A DNA stretch of 64,000 bases from Stichopus chloronotus (GCA_021234535.1 SFZH01000008.1:16593358-16657357); one strand, 5' to 3'; shown: positions 42,101-48,658, numbered from the stretch's first letter. Numbers and translations are program-made. Notes: generated by a model from the sequence alone, not told the origin.

Positions 42101-42718
42101 TACTCTGGGATGGTAAAGGTAGTGGCCACTTTTCAGTTGAATTGTTCCCTGTTCTTAGTCTCACAACCTTCTCTCTATATTACCCAAGGAGAAACACTTC
42201 ATATCAATCTTTTACCAAATTAATCAAATTTTCAGGAAAATTGTTCAATGCAGTATTCAGACAGTCATGCTGAAGTGGAAAATGTTGATTACAGACGATT
42301 TATTTATTACCCAGACACATGATGTGATATATTATGTAAAGAGAGCACATGTTCCCCATTTGTAGCCGGAGCAGTCATAGCATTTTAGTAAATTACAAAT
42401 AGATGTTTCAAAAAAAATGCTTAAAGGCATATTTTATGGACAGTTGATGGAACTCTTAACTGAAAGAGAACATTTTTTCACTGACTGCATTTCAAATCCT
42501 TTGTAAATATCTTGTTCCTAACTCAAGATATTGCTGTTTGAAGAATTTGACATAATTGTTAAAACACATGCAGGTGGCATCTGTAGTTAATTTTTCATGA
42601 ATTTTGATTATATGATATCATTTGCAGTTAACACCATTCCTTTGTTCCTACAGATTCCTCCAGTAACCGAAGTGCCCGCAGGCCCAACTCTTCACTGAGA
42701 TCCAGTTTACGTAAGTGA
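2834..42718 (+). CDS. CROCC: Rootletin gene (36 chained exons, 5' incomplete)
   Basis: Rootletin is a long coiled-coil protein that polymerises into the ciliary rootlet below basal bodies and into the linker joining centrioles, where vertebrate NEK2 regulates it. Thirty-six exons with AG/GT borders and matching phases give about 2,143 residues; the human protein is about 2,017. Seen in order: an N-terminal rootletin domain (residues 1-230, with RKLQAYQDGQQRQAQLV and ESALIRLEEEQQR), a conserved SFNDYF...LLSLWR segment (283-317), a Ser-Pro/Arg linker (497-535), a long heptad-rich rod, a second Ser-Pro/Arg linker (1470-1530), a second rod (1553-2050) and a Ser/Pro/Arg tail (2053-2143). Lengths and order match my recall of human CROCC closely. 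The true start exon is not seen. Exon 14 has a one-base frame break and exon 27 an ambiguous acceptor. Numbering starts at the first visible exon and assumes the break is repaired. The largest introns are 1 (9.6 kb), 3 (1.9 kb), 8 and 16 (1.3 kb each). Confidence 0.95.
6438..6783. mobile_element. piggyBac-like MITE, 346 bp, TTAA target site
   Basis: A TTAA lies immediately outside each end (6434-6437 and 6784-6787). The ends are 17-bp inverted repeats, AGGGAAACAGGGCGTTT on the left and AGGGAAATAGGGCGTTT read inward from the right, with one mismatch. The interior is AT-rich with no transposase frame. TTAA duplication is the hallmark of piggyBac-type insertion, so this is probably a non-autonomous derivative; assignment to superfamily is inference. 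Confidence 0.8.
7428..7790 (-). mobile_element. TTAA-flanked dispersed repeat, copy 1
   Basis: Read on the - strand this matches 27243-27628 on the + strand: both begin AGGT..TGTGACATG after a TTAA, share AAAATAGCCACA and ATCATGAATAAACATTGGCT in the same order, and end near a cctaAC/cttAAC border. Flanking TTAA lies at 7424-7427 and 7791-7794. There is no transposase. Probably the same type of TTAA-targeting non-autonomous element as at 6438-6783, but a different family. Confidence 0.65.
8554..8708. mobile_element. Short hAT-type MITE, 155 bp
   Basis: Begins CAGGGTTG and ends CAACCCTG, the terminal signature of a widespread hAT family. The interior holds repeated AATCATGATT-type blocks and long T runs. 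The 8-bp flanks (acagttgg and acttttcg) agree at only five positions, so the target duplication is decayed or absent. No coding capacity. Confidence 0.6.
9280..9648 (+). CDS. Candidate alternative first exon of rootletin
   Basis: An ATG at 9295 opens a frame beginning MSNRGVARSPDDYNAEINNF, in sequence much richer in G+C and CpG than the intron around it. The frame is open for 148 codons. A possible acceptor, ctcag, lies at 9275-9279, and in-frame phase-0 donors follow codon 118 (gag|gtggag at 9649) and codon 128 (9679). Either donor would join exon 2 (phase 0) in frame, giving a rootletin isoform with a different acidic, Ser/Pro-rich N terminus. Vertebrate rootletin continues directly from exon 1 to exon 2 sequence, so inclusion between them is less likely than use as an alternative start. 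I recognise no domain. It could also be an unrelated exon or a chance frame. Confidence 0.45.
9649..12739 (+). other. Rootletin intron 1, last part: nothing coding seen
   Basis: AT-rich, with scattered TACAGTA/TACTGTA words. No exon-like sequence, no RNA gene and no bounded transposon recognised. A ttaaagggaaacgtgc string at 12160-12175 resembles the end of the TTAA element at 6438 but has no partner end. Confidence 0.5.
12740..12931 (+). CDS. CROCC: Rootletin exon 2
   Basis: Residues 98-161, phase 0 to 0; acceptor tccctccag, donor aag|gtgaaa. Contains the block KRKLQAYQDGQQRQAQLV, nearly identical to the human rootletin domain and the single strongest identifier of the gene. Confidence 0.95.
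13366..13392. repeat. TACAGTA/TATA palindromic cluster
   Basis: Overlapping ctgtatatatactg and tatatacagtac strings form a self-complementary stretch inside intron 2, a compact example of the TACAGTA word that pervades the left third of the window. Confidence 0.5.
13874..13957 (+). CDS. CROCC: Rootletin exon 3
   Basis: Residues 162-189, phase 0 to 0; acceptor cttttttcag, donor gtgagt. Encodes VLQYKRKCGELESELRDK, matching human ILQYKKRCSELEQQLLER. Only 84 bases, found by continuity with exons 2 and 4. Confidence 0.9.
13958..15857 (+). other. Rootletin intron 3: nothing coding seen
   Basis: About 1.9 kb of AT-rich sequence with no bounded repeat, RNA gene or exon that I can support. Confidence 0.5.
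15858..15970 (+). CDS. CROCC: Rootletin exon 4
   Basis: Residues 190-226, phase 0 to 2, donor gtgcgc. Encodes DLESALIRLEEEQQR, identical to the human block. Several AG dinucleotides precede it; only the cag ending at 15857 keeps the phase set by exon 3, so the start is decided by frame. Confidence 0.88.
17060..17225 (+). CDS. CROCC: Rootletin exon 5
   Basis: Residues 227-282, phase 2 to 0; acceptor cttcaacag, donor gtaaaa. Encodes SLAQVNSMLREQLDQATEAN, matching human SLAQVNAMLREQLDQAG. Confidence 0.93.
17722..17828 (+). CDS. CROCC: Rootletin exon 6
   Basis: Residues 283-317, phase 0 to 2; acceptor cctgtag, donor gtattc. Encodes SFNDYFNNEHNRLLSLWR, the aromatic-rich segment typical of rootletin and rootletin-like proteins (human SFNAYFSNEHSRLLLLWR). 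Confidence 0.93.
18253..18474 (+). CDS. CROCC: Rootletin exon 7
   Basis: Residues 319-391 plus split codons, phase 2 to 2; acceptor cacctccag, donor gtaggc. Start of the coiled-coil rod, with RDLAQIRADMTKTGRNVHTA following the SFNDYF block as in vertebrates. Confidence 0.9.
18661..18949. repeat. Dispersed repeat with AGGTTCC ends, copy 1
   Basis: Starts aggttcccacggcatgg and ends ggtgcaggaacct, imperfect inverted ends. The interior carries repeated gtcatggaaa and tcatggaatttt phrases. A second partial copy lies at 32474-32605. This phrase pattern is seen in repeats of many aquatic animals; the superfamily is not clear to me. Confidence 0.55.
19076..19387 (+). CDS. CROCC: Rootletin exon 8
   Basis: Residues 393-495 plus split codons, phase 2 to 2; acceptor ggttccag, donor gtaagt. 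Encodes LHAALRDIAQAVIQDAEGSV, matching human LQQTLRDLAQAVLSDSESGV, and ends entering the Ser/Pro linker. Confidence 0.93.
19388..20699 (+). other. Rootletin intron 8 with a CA-rich microsatellite
   Basis: About 1.3 kb of non-coding sequence. A short CA/CAAA-rich microsatellite lies at 20281-20317. The 3' end is strongly pyrimidine-rich and runs into the linker exon. Nothing else recognised. Confidence 0.5.
20700..20880 (+). CDS. CROCC: Rootletin exon 9 (Ser-Pro/Arg linker)
   Basis: Residues 497-556, phase 2 to 0; acceptor tttccag, donor gtgagt. Encodes an RS/SP-rich spacer (STRSPSPRRSGSPTRSPSR) and then FSAVQAALQKRQLQVQ, as in human (SPRRGPSP then HSALHKRQLQVQ). The spacer breaks the heptads and is likely flexible and phosphorylated. 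A second possible acceptor (cgcag, 20771) inside the exon might shorten the linker. Confidence 0.9.
21569..21768 (+). CDS. CROCC: Rootletin exon 10
   Basis: Residues 557-622, phase 0 to 2; acceptor ttaaccag, donor gtataa. Charged coiled coil, ELKVKLASSKDEIAVLKKK onward, resuming the rod after the linker. Confidence 0.88.
21884..21927. repeat. (ATCA)n microsatellite
   Basis: About eleven units of atca with one interruption, in intron 10. Confidence 0.85.
22507..22689 (+). CDS. CROCC: Rootletin exon 11
   Basis: Residues 624-683 plus split codons, phase 2 to 2; acceptor ttctgcag, donor gtaaaa. Coiled coil with EKSALENVRRSLNEQIEAL, aligned to human EKSNLAHSLQVAQQQ. Confidence 0.9.
23335..23462 (+). 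CDS. CROCC: Rootletin exon 12
   Basis: Residues 685-726, phase 2 to 1; acceptor catcacag, donor gtgaga. Encodes KLLEQMEGKNSTLKEELVTL, matching human QLEQLEGKRSVLAKELVEV. Confidence 0.92.
24017..24180 (+). CDS. CROCC: Rootletin exon 13
   Basis: Residues 727-781, phase 1 to 0; acceptor tgaaag, donor gtgaga. Encodes MQALNEGLGQDKIDLNKVIA, very close to human LSALNESLAQDKLDLNRLVA. Confidence 0.94.
24369..24600 (+). CDS. CROCC: Rootletin exon 14, with a one-base frame break
   Basis: Residues about 782-858. Acceptor cttctgcag, donor gtgagt. From the acceptor, LEDEKTAILKDKNDVEAAI reads in frame to 24425; that frame then meets a stop at 24498-24500. From 24427 the +1 frame reads NLQEELMRVESEKMDTDAEK and stays open to the phase-0 donor. 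Both halves resemble rootletin, so the base at 24426 looks extra. It may be an assembly or read error, a disrupted allele, or be bypassed by an internal acceptor (aatag, ending 24426), which would restore frame but drop 19 residues. Confidence 0.85.
25505..25681 (+). CDS. CROCC: Rootletin exon 15
   Basis: Residues 859-917, phase 0 to 0; acceptor tctctcacag, donor gtaaca. Encodes KEKAELVVQLTAAERENR, matching human AKEHAGLAVQLVAAEREGR. Confidence 0.93.
26465..26609 (+). CDS. CROCC: Rootletin exon 16
   Basis: Residues 918-965, phase 0 to 1; acceptor tctgacag. Donor gtagct at 26610 is chosen because it alone gives phase 1 for exon 17. Encodes DKDSLESSLYELQQTAAKLE, matching human EKEALEGSLFEVQRQLAQLE. 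Confidence 0.9.
27243..27628 (+). mobile_element. TTAA-bordered dispersed repeat, copy 2
   Basis: Homologous, in opposite orientation, to 7428-7790. Starts after TTAA (27239-27242) with aggtaatgtgacatg. It shares aaaatagccaca and atcatgaataaacattggct with copy 1, and ends near ggcctaacaaaag where copy 1 has agccttaacaaaag. No coding capacity; lies in intron 16. Confidence 0.65.
27891..28060 (+). CDS. CROCC: Rootletin exon 17
   Basis: Residues 966-1022, phase 1 to 0; acceptor ccctttag, donor gtataa. Encodes ALKKEEQAHEEDVERLTREK, matching human SLREQRAAHEEDLQRLQREK. Confidence 0.94.
28564..28743 (+). CDS. CROCC: Rootletin exon 18
   Basis: Residues 1023-1082, phase 0 to 0; acceptor cccctcag, donor gtaaag. 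Ends RDRDESLLIAENDKQQ, matching human QERDEGLLLAESEKQQ. Confidence 0.94.
28974..29108 (+). CDS. CROCC: Rootletin exon 19
   Basis: Residues 1083-1127, phase 0 to 0; acceptor tttcaacag, donor gtactc. Encodes SLSMAETEKNQLLEKFNNAQ, matching human ALSLKESEKTALSEKLMGT. Confidence 0.92.
29615..29676 (+). CDS. CROCC: Rootletin exon 20
   Basis: Residues 1128-1147, phase 0 to 2; acceptor cttcacag, donor gtaatt. Only 62 bases, EALTTAQDEIKDLTSRFEEA, confirmed by phase on both sides. Confidence 0.87.
30087..30262 (+). CDS. CROCC: Rootletin exon 21
   Basis: Residues 1148-1206, phase 2 to 1; acceptor ccatcag, donor gtgatt. Encodes ELKTQLKMVEEARDNVRRDL, matching human ELRTQLRLLEDARDGLRREL. Confidence 0.94.
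30873..31058 (+). CDS. CROCC: Rootletin exon 22
   Basis: Residues 1207-1268, phase 1 to 1; acceptor cccacag, donor gtaagt. Encodes NEELRDKIKKNEAERIQLKR, matching human NEELRSAVKKAESERISLKL. Confidence 0.94.
31323..31441 (+). CDS. CROCC: Rootletin exon 23
   Basis: Residues 1269-1308, phase 1 to 0; acceptor ccctttag after a long T run, donor gtaaca. Encodes EAGELRNSLREVEKSRLEAR, nearly identical to human. Confidence 0.95.
32247..32372 (+). CDS. CROCC: Rootletin exon 24
   Basis: Residues 1309-1350, phase 0 to 0; acceptor gcggaacag, donor gtcggt. Encodes VFELQDRLSREAEKDEESRK, matching human LAELQGRLALGERAEKESRR. It starts after a T-rich tract, as expected. Confidence 0.9.
32474..32605. repeat. 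Dispersed repeat, partial copy 2 of the 18661 family
   Basis: Begins agggttcccatggcctgg, followed by gtcatggaattt phrases, and shares the gaacagac segment with 18661-18949. No matching right end was found, so it is truncated or diverged. Lies in intron 24. Confidence 0.5.
32689..32968 (+). CDS. CROCC: Rootletin exon 25
   Basis: Residues 1351-1443, phase 0 to 1; acceptor cgtctcag, donor gtaagc. Ends LKLSAAEGRVNGLEAQLAQI, matching human LRLSAAEGRAQGLEAELARV. Last exon of the first long rod. Confidence 0.95.
33493..33649 (+). CDS. CROCC: Rootletin exon 26 (enters second Ser-Pro/Arg linker)
   Basis: Residues 1444-1495, phase 1 to 2; acceptor tcattccag, donor gtaaag. Encodes LNSIHSSLRRTLGIG (human LGGLRSALRRGLGLG), then the basic spacer SKRSRSPTRRRARISPQ. 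Confidence 0.92.
34186..34354 (+). CDS. CROCC: Rootletin exon 27 (rest of linker; start uncertain)
   Basis: Residues 1496-1552 if it starts at 34186, after ggcag, which keeps phase with exon 26 and encodes PIPRIGSPDLAERPLSPDRS, then VMEIDPETIRIALRDFAQRL (human SPDLDPEAVRGALREFLQEL). A stronger-looking acceptor, cttacccccag, ends at 34142, but from there the inherited phase reaches a stop at once; the sensible frame would need one G fewer. The true start is therefore 34186, or 34143 with a one-base error. Donor gtgagg is clear. Confidence 0.78.
35069..35533 (+). CDS. CROCC: Rootletin exon 28
   Basis: Residues 1553-1707, phase 0 to 0; the longest exon (465 bases). Acceptor cttttccag, donor gtgagt. 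Encodes LQEETLRRNERERKGLLEKI (human LQEESVRRSERERRATLDQV) and ENRGTQLELKRRAIEGDYQR. Opens the second rod. Confidence 0.96.
36375..36655 (+). CDS. CROCC: Rootletin exon 29
   Basis: Residues 1708-1800, phase 0 to 2; acceptor catcaacag, donor gtgaga. Encodes LQLTIDRLSGALARSESDEN and EQDRRVLQERLDASR, matching human LQLTVERLNGALAKVEE and EHDRQVLQERLDAAR. Confidence 0.95.
36996..37125 (+). CDS. CROCC: Rootletin exon 30
   Basis: Residues 1801-1844, phase 2 to 0; acceptor tttccag, donor gtatgg. Encodes RQSSTEAKKQNHQLMEKVQQ, matching human RQALSEARKQSSSLGEQVQT. Confidence 0.93.
37380..37822. repeat. Degenerate minisatellite, unit about 13-15 bp
   Basis: Some 440 bases built from variants of tagaattgactag alternating with aagaggtgactag, with many substitutions and small length changes. 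It sits in intron 30 just before exon 31 and reads as an old, diverged tandem array. No coding frame. Confidence 0.8.
37912..38112 (+). CDS. CROCC: Rootletin exon 31
   Basis: Residues 1845-1911, phase 0 to 0; acceptor catcaacag, donor gtatat. Encodes RLEKDKTALKKTLDK, matching human RLEKDRVALRRTLDK. Confidence 0.95.
38564..38733 (+). CDS. CROCC: Rootletin exon 32
   Basis: Residues 1912-1967, phase 0 to 2; acceptor attggtag after (TTTA)n-like sequence, donor gtgaga. Encodes VEREKIKTEEIAMRTATDKG, matching human VEREKLRSHEDTVRLSAEKG. Confidence 0.93.
39455..39596 (+). CDS. CROCC: Rootletin exon 33
   Basis: Residues 1968-2015, phase 2 to 0; acceptor attttcag, donor gtacag. Encodes AEKTLEARERAHRQTVKGLK, matching human TERTLEARERAHRQRVRGLE, the last block strongly shared with vertebrates. 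Confidence 0.95.
39597..40532 (+). other. Rootletin intron 33: nothing coding seen
   Basis: AT-rich. A cattaca / tgtaatg stem encloses a run of T at 39791-39819. Nothing else supported. Confidence 0.5.
40533..40641 (+). CDS. CROCC: Rootletin exon 34
   Basis: Residues 2016-2051, phase 0 to 1; acceptor aatatcag, donor gtaagt. Encodes LQDQLEKEMKKRQSYINLSS, corresponding to the human C-terminal STLKGQLQQELRRSS. Confidence 0.9.
40642..41656 (+). other. Rootletin intron 34: nothing coding seen
   Basis: About 1 kb of AT-rich sequence ending in a long pyrimidine tract. Open frames reading into exon 35 from 41408 are intronic. Confidence 0.5.
41657..41869 (+). CDS. CROCC: Rootletin exon 35 (C-terminal tail)
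   Basis: Residues 2052-2122, phase 1 to 1; acceptor ttctcccag, donor gtaagt. Encodes acidic sequence, then SPRRLNSSRHRSSSPVRLGT, a Ser/Pro/Arg tail longer than I recall for human rootletin. Likely disordered and phosphorylated. Confidence 0.88.
42654..42718 (+). CDS. CROCC: Rootletin exon 36 (probable last coding exon)
   Basis: Residues 2123-2143; acceptor ttcctacag, entering in phase 1. Encodes SSSNRSARRPNSSLRSSLRK and a TGA at 42716-42718. The last codons overlap a perfect gtaagt donor at 42711. If that donor is used, a further exon follows; one candidate starts at 45451 after ttccttgcag and would add about 15 residues before a TGA at 45495-45497. Confidence 0.7.
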
Positions 42719-43046
42719 CACGTGTTGGAGTGAACCAATGAACCGACAGAGGTGATGATCAGTATTCTTTGCTTTGAGACATTCCAGTTGGTGTTAGAGG
42801 TGTGGCAATCATGAAAAGGAAAAACACGAACCAATTCTCTGGTGCATTCTTGTATCACAGAACTTACACAAATGGGGAAACATATATGTTGTAACCTTGG
42901 AAAACAAATAACAAGAAAGTTTCATGATCCATTCTTTGTGATTATTAATTTGTTTTGGTTTCACTTAGTCAGCATTGATGTCATAAACATACTAAATGTT
43001 GCTTTCGCTTGGAAAAAAAAAAGTCTATATGCTTTCTGCACATGGA

Positions 43047-43052
43047 AATAAA
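43047..43052 (+). promoter_or_regulatory. Possible polyadenylation signal AATAAA
   Basis: Lies 329 bases after the proposed rootletin stop; the first canonical signal I noticed downstream. Confidence 0.35.
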
Positions 43053-46000
43053 AGAATACTCCACCTCATCTCATGCAGCTCATCAGTAAAAAAAATTAAA
43101 CTGTTGTAATCAGGATTTCAAACTGAGGAATGGGTAGTGTAAGTATTCAACACATATTATCCATCCCTGGAAATGCTGTCAGATATTTCACCTGAATTAG
43201 TCCTCACGTTTTTAGGAATATTAAGGCATTTGCCAGAGATGTAGACCCCTTGGTGAAAGTCAGGAAACTTTGCCAGTGGCAGGCAGAGATTGCTCAACCA
43301 GTGGTCATGTCTGATCTCTTGCCTCATCTCGCCTCAGGAGGTATTATTAGAGGAGGTTTGCACCACACAAAAGTGTCAATATTACTCATACTACCTCTAG
43401 CAGTGAGTCTTAGATTTTCTCAGTCCACAGACTTGTTGTGTATACATCATGTTGCAATGGAAATAAGAAGAAGAGATAACAGGGTCTTACTTACCAATTT
43501 AACACTTGCAAACTATGTAAAAGCAAACAAATTCTCCTGTAAATGTTTCAGCCTTTGTTACCCAATTAAGCCAGAAATGCTTGTGAAATCGGCTGTTTGA
43601 TCGATATTCCATTCAGTTTATTACCAAGGTTTTCAACTGCAAAGCAACTACTTCCTCCCTTTTATGCATGTGAGAAAGCTAGCTAGCCTCACACATTAAT
43701 CAGTATCGTAATGTCTAGCCTAGTGTTAAGATGTTGCATGTCAATCATTTTTTTCATCAGTATCAATTTCATTGATGGGAACAAGCTGCTGTATCCTCCA
43801 CAGATGGTAGAATGTACACCAAGTTTCCAAGGAGATGTAGACATTTGATGGTTGTTTGTAAATGTTTTGAATCAGTGGTAATTAGTCTTGTACTCTTTTT
43901 TCAAATGTTTTGACATGTGTGTATAATCGTTCAAATTGAGAAAATGTTATGCATTTATTGTTCTGATAATTGTAACAAGAAATTTGTAAATAATATGAAT
44001 CAGTAACTTTTTTTCCAGAATGTTATCATTTTGCAATTTTCATTTGTAGAATTCATACCTGTTTTAATTTTCTTGTCATTTTTATTGCAAAACAAATTGA
44101 TATTTTTGTGTCAGTTTGGGTAGGAACAAAAATGTTATATTATGCAATGGATTTTTGTGTGCTGTATCTCTGGATTTAAGTGCAGGACTTAAAACGTCTT
44201 ACAAACTTAAAGGTGAAATGTTTTATGAAAACTGAAAAATTTTCATTGGCTTGTAATTAAATGCAGGCTTTTGATTTTCTTTAGGAGTGAAAATGCTAAT
44301 GGTATATGCACTGTGCCTTTTTTCTTTTCGGTTTTGGTCACTACTTTGTATACTTTCACAAAATCATCTGCGTAAAGATTTCACAAGTTTTCACACGAGA
44401 TGATCCATGTTGTTTGAAGAAAAAAAAAAATTGCTAACAGCAAAATTGTAGGTCATCCATTTGATTACAATGTTCTCCTTGTGTATGTAAGTGATGTGCA
44501 GTGCAGATATGGGGGAGAGGAGGGGAAATTTAGGACAGGGTTGACGTATCACCTTGATGTCACAGTGGCTTACTTGTATGTAGTGCCTTACAATTGCCAA
44601 AGGCATTGCTTTATTTTTTGTAGCTGATAAGTGTTGTTTAGTTGGTTTTATCCCTATTACTCCCCATTTTTCTGATAATTAATTGTGCCTCTATTGGTTT
44701 TATTTTGCTTAGTTTTTACATAGGTAGAAATATTGAAAGGCATTTCTGTTGTTTTGCTGTTTCATGTAAAGCAATAATGGTGTTGTCATTATTGAGTAGA
44801 TGTGATCAGTGTCGTGGGAGTTAAGTCGCAACATTTGTCAAGCCAAGATTGAGACGGTAAAATGACTGAATTGGCACATGTATGAGAGACTTTCAGAATT
44901 TGTACGTTTCACAGTATTTGTCATCATCAGTCTGCATCATCGGACAAAAGAATGTTGTCAGAGATGACACAGTAGTCAAGGTATAGGTATTAGTTTCACA
45001 AGAATTGGCTGTGCAGGTTTTTAATGCTGTGATAGCATAACAAAGTACTTGCTTACTTCTCAAGAATGCTGAAATGTTTTAGACAGACTATATGAAGTAA
45101 ATCACAAATCTAACCACAAATTACACAGTTTCTTGTGGTTTTACATTCTGTGACATTTGTAAAGATTGATTAGTAGGTCACGTTTTTATTGACAGCTTTT
45201 CTATATTGTTACAATTTGGTCAAAACTCTATATGATACAGTGTGAAATGTTGGCCTTCACTTCTTAGTAGCTGTTTGTCCCCCCATACCAATGTTCTGTA
45301 CCAGGCAAAGGTTCTTCTGCACTTTAGAATGTGGTGGTCAGTAGCAGTTTCATGAACTTTTACCTAATTGAAGGTGTCATATCTGATGGATTTTGTTACG
45401 CTATGTCTCACTGATATATATGTTATTTTTTTTTTGGTATTTCCTTGCAGGCATTTACCCCCTTCCTTTCAATAATGCTGAATTTTACACACCTTGAGCC
45501 ATTAATCTTAATGCCATGACTGAAGAAATTTATTTTAGAACTTTTAGTTGTTTTTTTTTTTCCCAGTTTCAAAGCATTCATTGGACATTCCTACTGAATC
45601 CCCCATCTACTATTTATTTAACGCTTTTTATTTTTCAGTATCGTTTGCTAAGTTACTAAACTTCGTTACTTTGTCTCTATTTTCGGAGGCAGAAAAATCG
45701 TTGTTTCTCCCAAGTAGCAAAGACTTTGATTTATTAACTGAGACTATCTTTCCTTTGCATGATGAATCTATCACAAAAAAAAATTCTCACAATGTCCATA
45801 TGGGACATTGCTGAGGTACCATCTATGTAATGTACCTCATCGCAAAGGGTACATATCACTTGATATTACTTCCATATTGTCAGAGGAAGCGATTATAACG
45901 TTATAAATAATTTTGTGATTATCAAGTTAAGGTACTACAGTTTTCTATGTCAGTTTTATTACTGAGAAAACATGTATATATATATATACTGTGTGAATGT

Positions 46001-46904
46001 CCATTTGCCAAATGATCTTTAGTCCATTTTAGAAGTTTTCTATTTTGATCTAATCTTGCAAAATTAAAATGATTTCATAAGTCCAATAAGCAGGAAGAAA
46101 ATAAGAATTTGGGGACAACAACAGTTTTGATGCCTTTGCCACCATGGAAACATTCCTGTCTAGAAAACAACATCAGCTGCTGTATTAAGGTACAATGATG
46201 ACTTTCTTCTGATTTTGCACTTTGTGGTGTGCTCTAAGTGCCTTACTACCCCAAGTTCATTTTTGCTAAAATTGTTGCAGATTTGTAAGATTTTCGTACT
46301 GATTGACTCCATGTATGCCAGGACAACTTGAGAAAGTCAGCCTGCCTTGATGATGAATGCATCTTTTTGTCACCTGAACAGTTATGTTGGATATATCTCC
46401 CCAACATCGGTGTATTGGTTTGATTGGTTACAAAGCAAAACCGAACTAGGAAAAAAAAAAACCAAAAAGGTGAAAATGTATCAATCAGTCCATTGATAAT
46501 GAACTTATCACAAATCATTTAAATATTGCCTGAATTATTTTATCATTTGTTTTTCAGTAGGACTTAACCAGAGTGGTTTTGTGATTAAGGCCATTGCAAG
46601 TTTGATTCCTACTCCTGTCATCACTGATATAATTCTTTGTTGGTGAGATTAAATGAATTTTCAATTTAAGAGTTGACACAACTTTCAAGTAGGTTATTGT
46701 TGCTGTTTTTTTTTTTTCCTTGTTCTGTACTCTAAGGTCACTCATTTAATGTGTGGTGACCGCGTCATCAAGGGTGATAATCGTGTGGTATGAAATTTGT
46801 GGATCAAATCGCGCTGGTTTCTGTTTTTTATCACATTTTCAAAATAATTTTAATATGATGTTTAAACTGCTTGCTGTGTAAAGGAAGCTCTTGTTGATTG
46901 ATGA

Positions 46905-46910
46905 AATAAA
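46905..46910 (+). promoter_or_regulatory. Possible distal polyadenylation signal AATAAA
   Basis: Near the right border of the AT-rich region, followed by T-rich sequence; would end a long 3'UTR or a transcript using the 45451 exon. Confidence 0.3.
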
Positions 46911-47050
46911 AGGATGGATCTGGAAGAAATGACAATCTTCTTTCTTTTCTTTTTTTTTTTTGTTGCTTTCCTTCATGCCTGTGGTGTTCACTTTTCTTAG
47001 ATTAGGGTAAACGGCTCTATGAGCTGGTGAAAAACATTCAGCATTAATCA

Positions 47051-48658
47051 AATACTTTAGAACTGCAGTCTTTGGTTGTTACTAGTGGACGAACACCGAA
47101 TTCAGTATGCATGGCTTTCATGTTTTCTCCTAACGAGTGGTAGGGTGCAGAACTGTGACTCGTAGTCTAGTATCGTCGTTGTCGATACCACGCACCATTC
47201 ATTTACCGGAATTAATCATTTAAAGAAGGTATGAGTAATGGTGACACAAACAATACATTTCTGTACACGTTCTGGTCGGTGCTGGTTTGAATAGTAGACT
47301 GATTATACGTGACGAGTTCGCAAGCTAGCTTCTCAGTCTAGGTGGCATATAATCTTGTTAGGTTACGAAGTTGTATTACTCACCGCTAGATTGCACCATA
47401 GAGTCTCAAATTCGTGAGCCTGTTTTCATTGAAGAAAAATTGCATCCTAAAAGTGTAGGCTTCTCGCCACTACCACCTTGAGTGTGTTCTGCAGGATGAA
47501 AGTTTAGGAAGTGAAGAATACACCGATCCTGCCTAGCCTAGCGACTGGAATATAAGTGCACATAGCTGATATGTAGTACACGTACACTATACTGTGTTCG
47601 TAACTACTCTACGTTGATAGTGTAGTTCACAAAATTGTTTCGACATAAAGACAGTCTGCTGACCGGCTAAAAGAGACGCGTACTACCTTTGACTACGCTT
47701 CATGACAGTGCGCGTTGGTTCTAGACCGCACCTCAATGAACCAACGCGCACTGTTAACATTTGATATTTAACATTTGTTTACTTTCTGAGGAGGTGAACG
47801 GTAGAGCTTCAGCATCGACGCATCATCCTCTGCAAATGCTACAAAATAGGTTACTTAAATTACTCGCAAGAAAGCCAAAACGCCACCCAACGAATCAACT
47901 ACAGAGTGACTAACATCCATATATATCGCGTGTGTGGGATAGTATCATACCTTAACGGATCACTGTCCAGCTCATTTTGGAAAATAACAATGCACCAAAA
48001 ATCTTTCTCTGATAACAGCATTACTACAAGAATTGATGTTTTACAAGTCACGCCCCCCGAATTATTATTATTATTATTACAAATCTGTTTCTCTTTGTTT
48101 TGTATGGTCGTGCTTGATTGTTTCTTGTTTTTCTAGTGTCCAGTTTTCTGTCTAGTCTAGAGTCCAGTCTGGAAAAACTTGTTTTCCTACTCTCCAGCAT
48201 ATTTCATAATAATCATATTGTTGTAATGATCATAACGGTCCTTTTACTTATATTGCAAATTCATCACATGCGAAAGAATTAAATTTGGCACACGGTTTGT
48301 CACCGCTTAACGGTTGCTTCGATACTTGTGAGAGAAGACTCGTAATTGCATAGGAGAAGTGTCTTGCTTGAAGCAATCAGAGCTACAGCGTAGAATGAGC
48401 TCGATCATCTTTGGTAGCAAATGCCGTGAACAAATACAGGCCCTTAACTACTCTTGTGGGAGGAGGGATGGGACAAACCAACTGATTGTGGCGCTCCTCT
48501 AGTCTTCCCATAATTCTCAGTTTATTCCTTGTCCAAAACTCTTGTTTTCCTTATTGTACACGTACAATATTTCCGTATCACACTGCATCAAACTCATTTA
48601 TTTCCCAAGGCCCCTCTAGAAACAAGTCTAGCCGAGCACATGTCGAGCCTCTTCATTA
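47051..48658. other. Intergenic, no gene seen
   Basis: Higher CpG than the preceding region. Contains a perfect hairpin (47705-47754) and a short (TTA)n run near 48062-48079. No protein or RNA gene recognised. Confidence 0.5.
47705..47754. repeat. Perfect 17-bp inverted repeat
   Basis: Arms acagtgcgcgttggttc (47705-47721) and its exact complement (47738-47754) enclose a 16-base loop. The stem is CpG-rich. Function is unknown; it may be the fused ends of a deleted inverted-repeat element, a hairpin RNA or a binding site. Confidence 0.8.

Larger units (their letters stand above)
42719..47050 (+). other. AT-rich, 3'UTR-like region downstream of rootletin
   Basis: About 4.3 kb of T-rich, CpG-poor sequence without coding evidence, differing in composition from the CpG-richer DNA after about 47.1 kb. 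AATAAA signals occur at 43047-43052 and 46905-46910, so the transcript could end at either; an intron from 42711 to 45450 is also possible. A short (TA)n run lies at 45972-45990. Confidence 0.4.
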
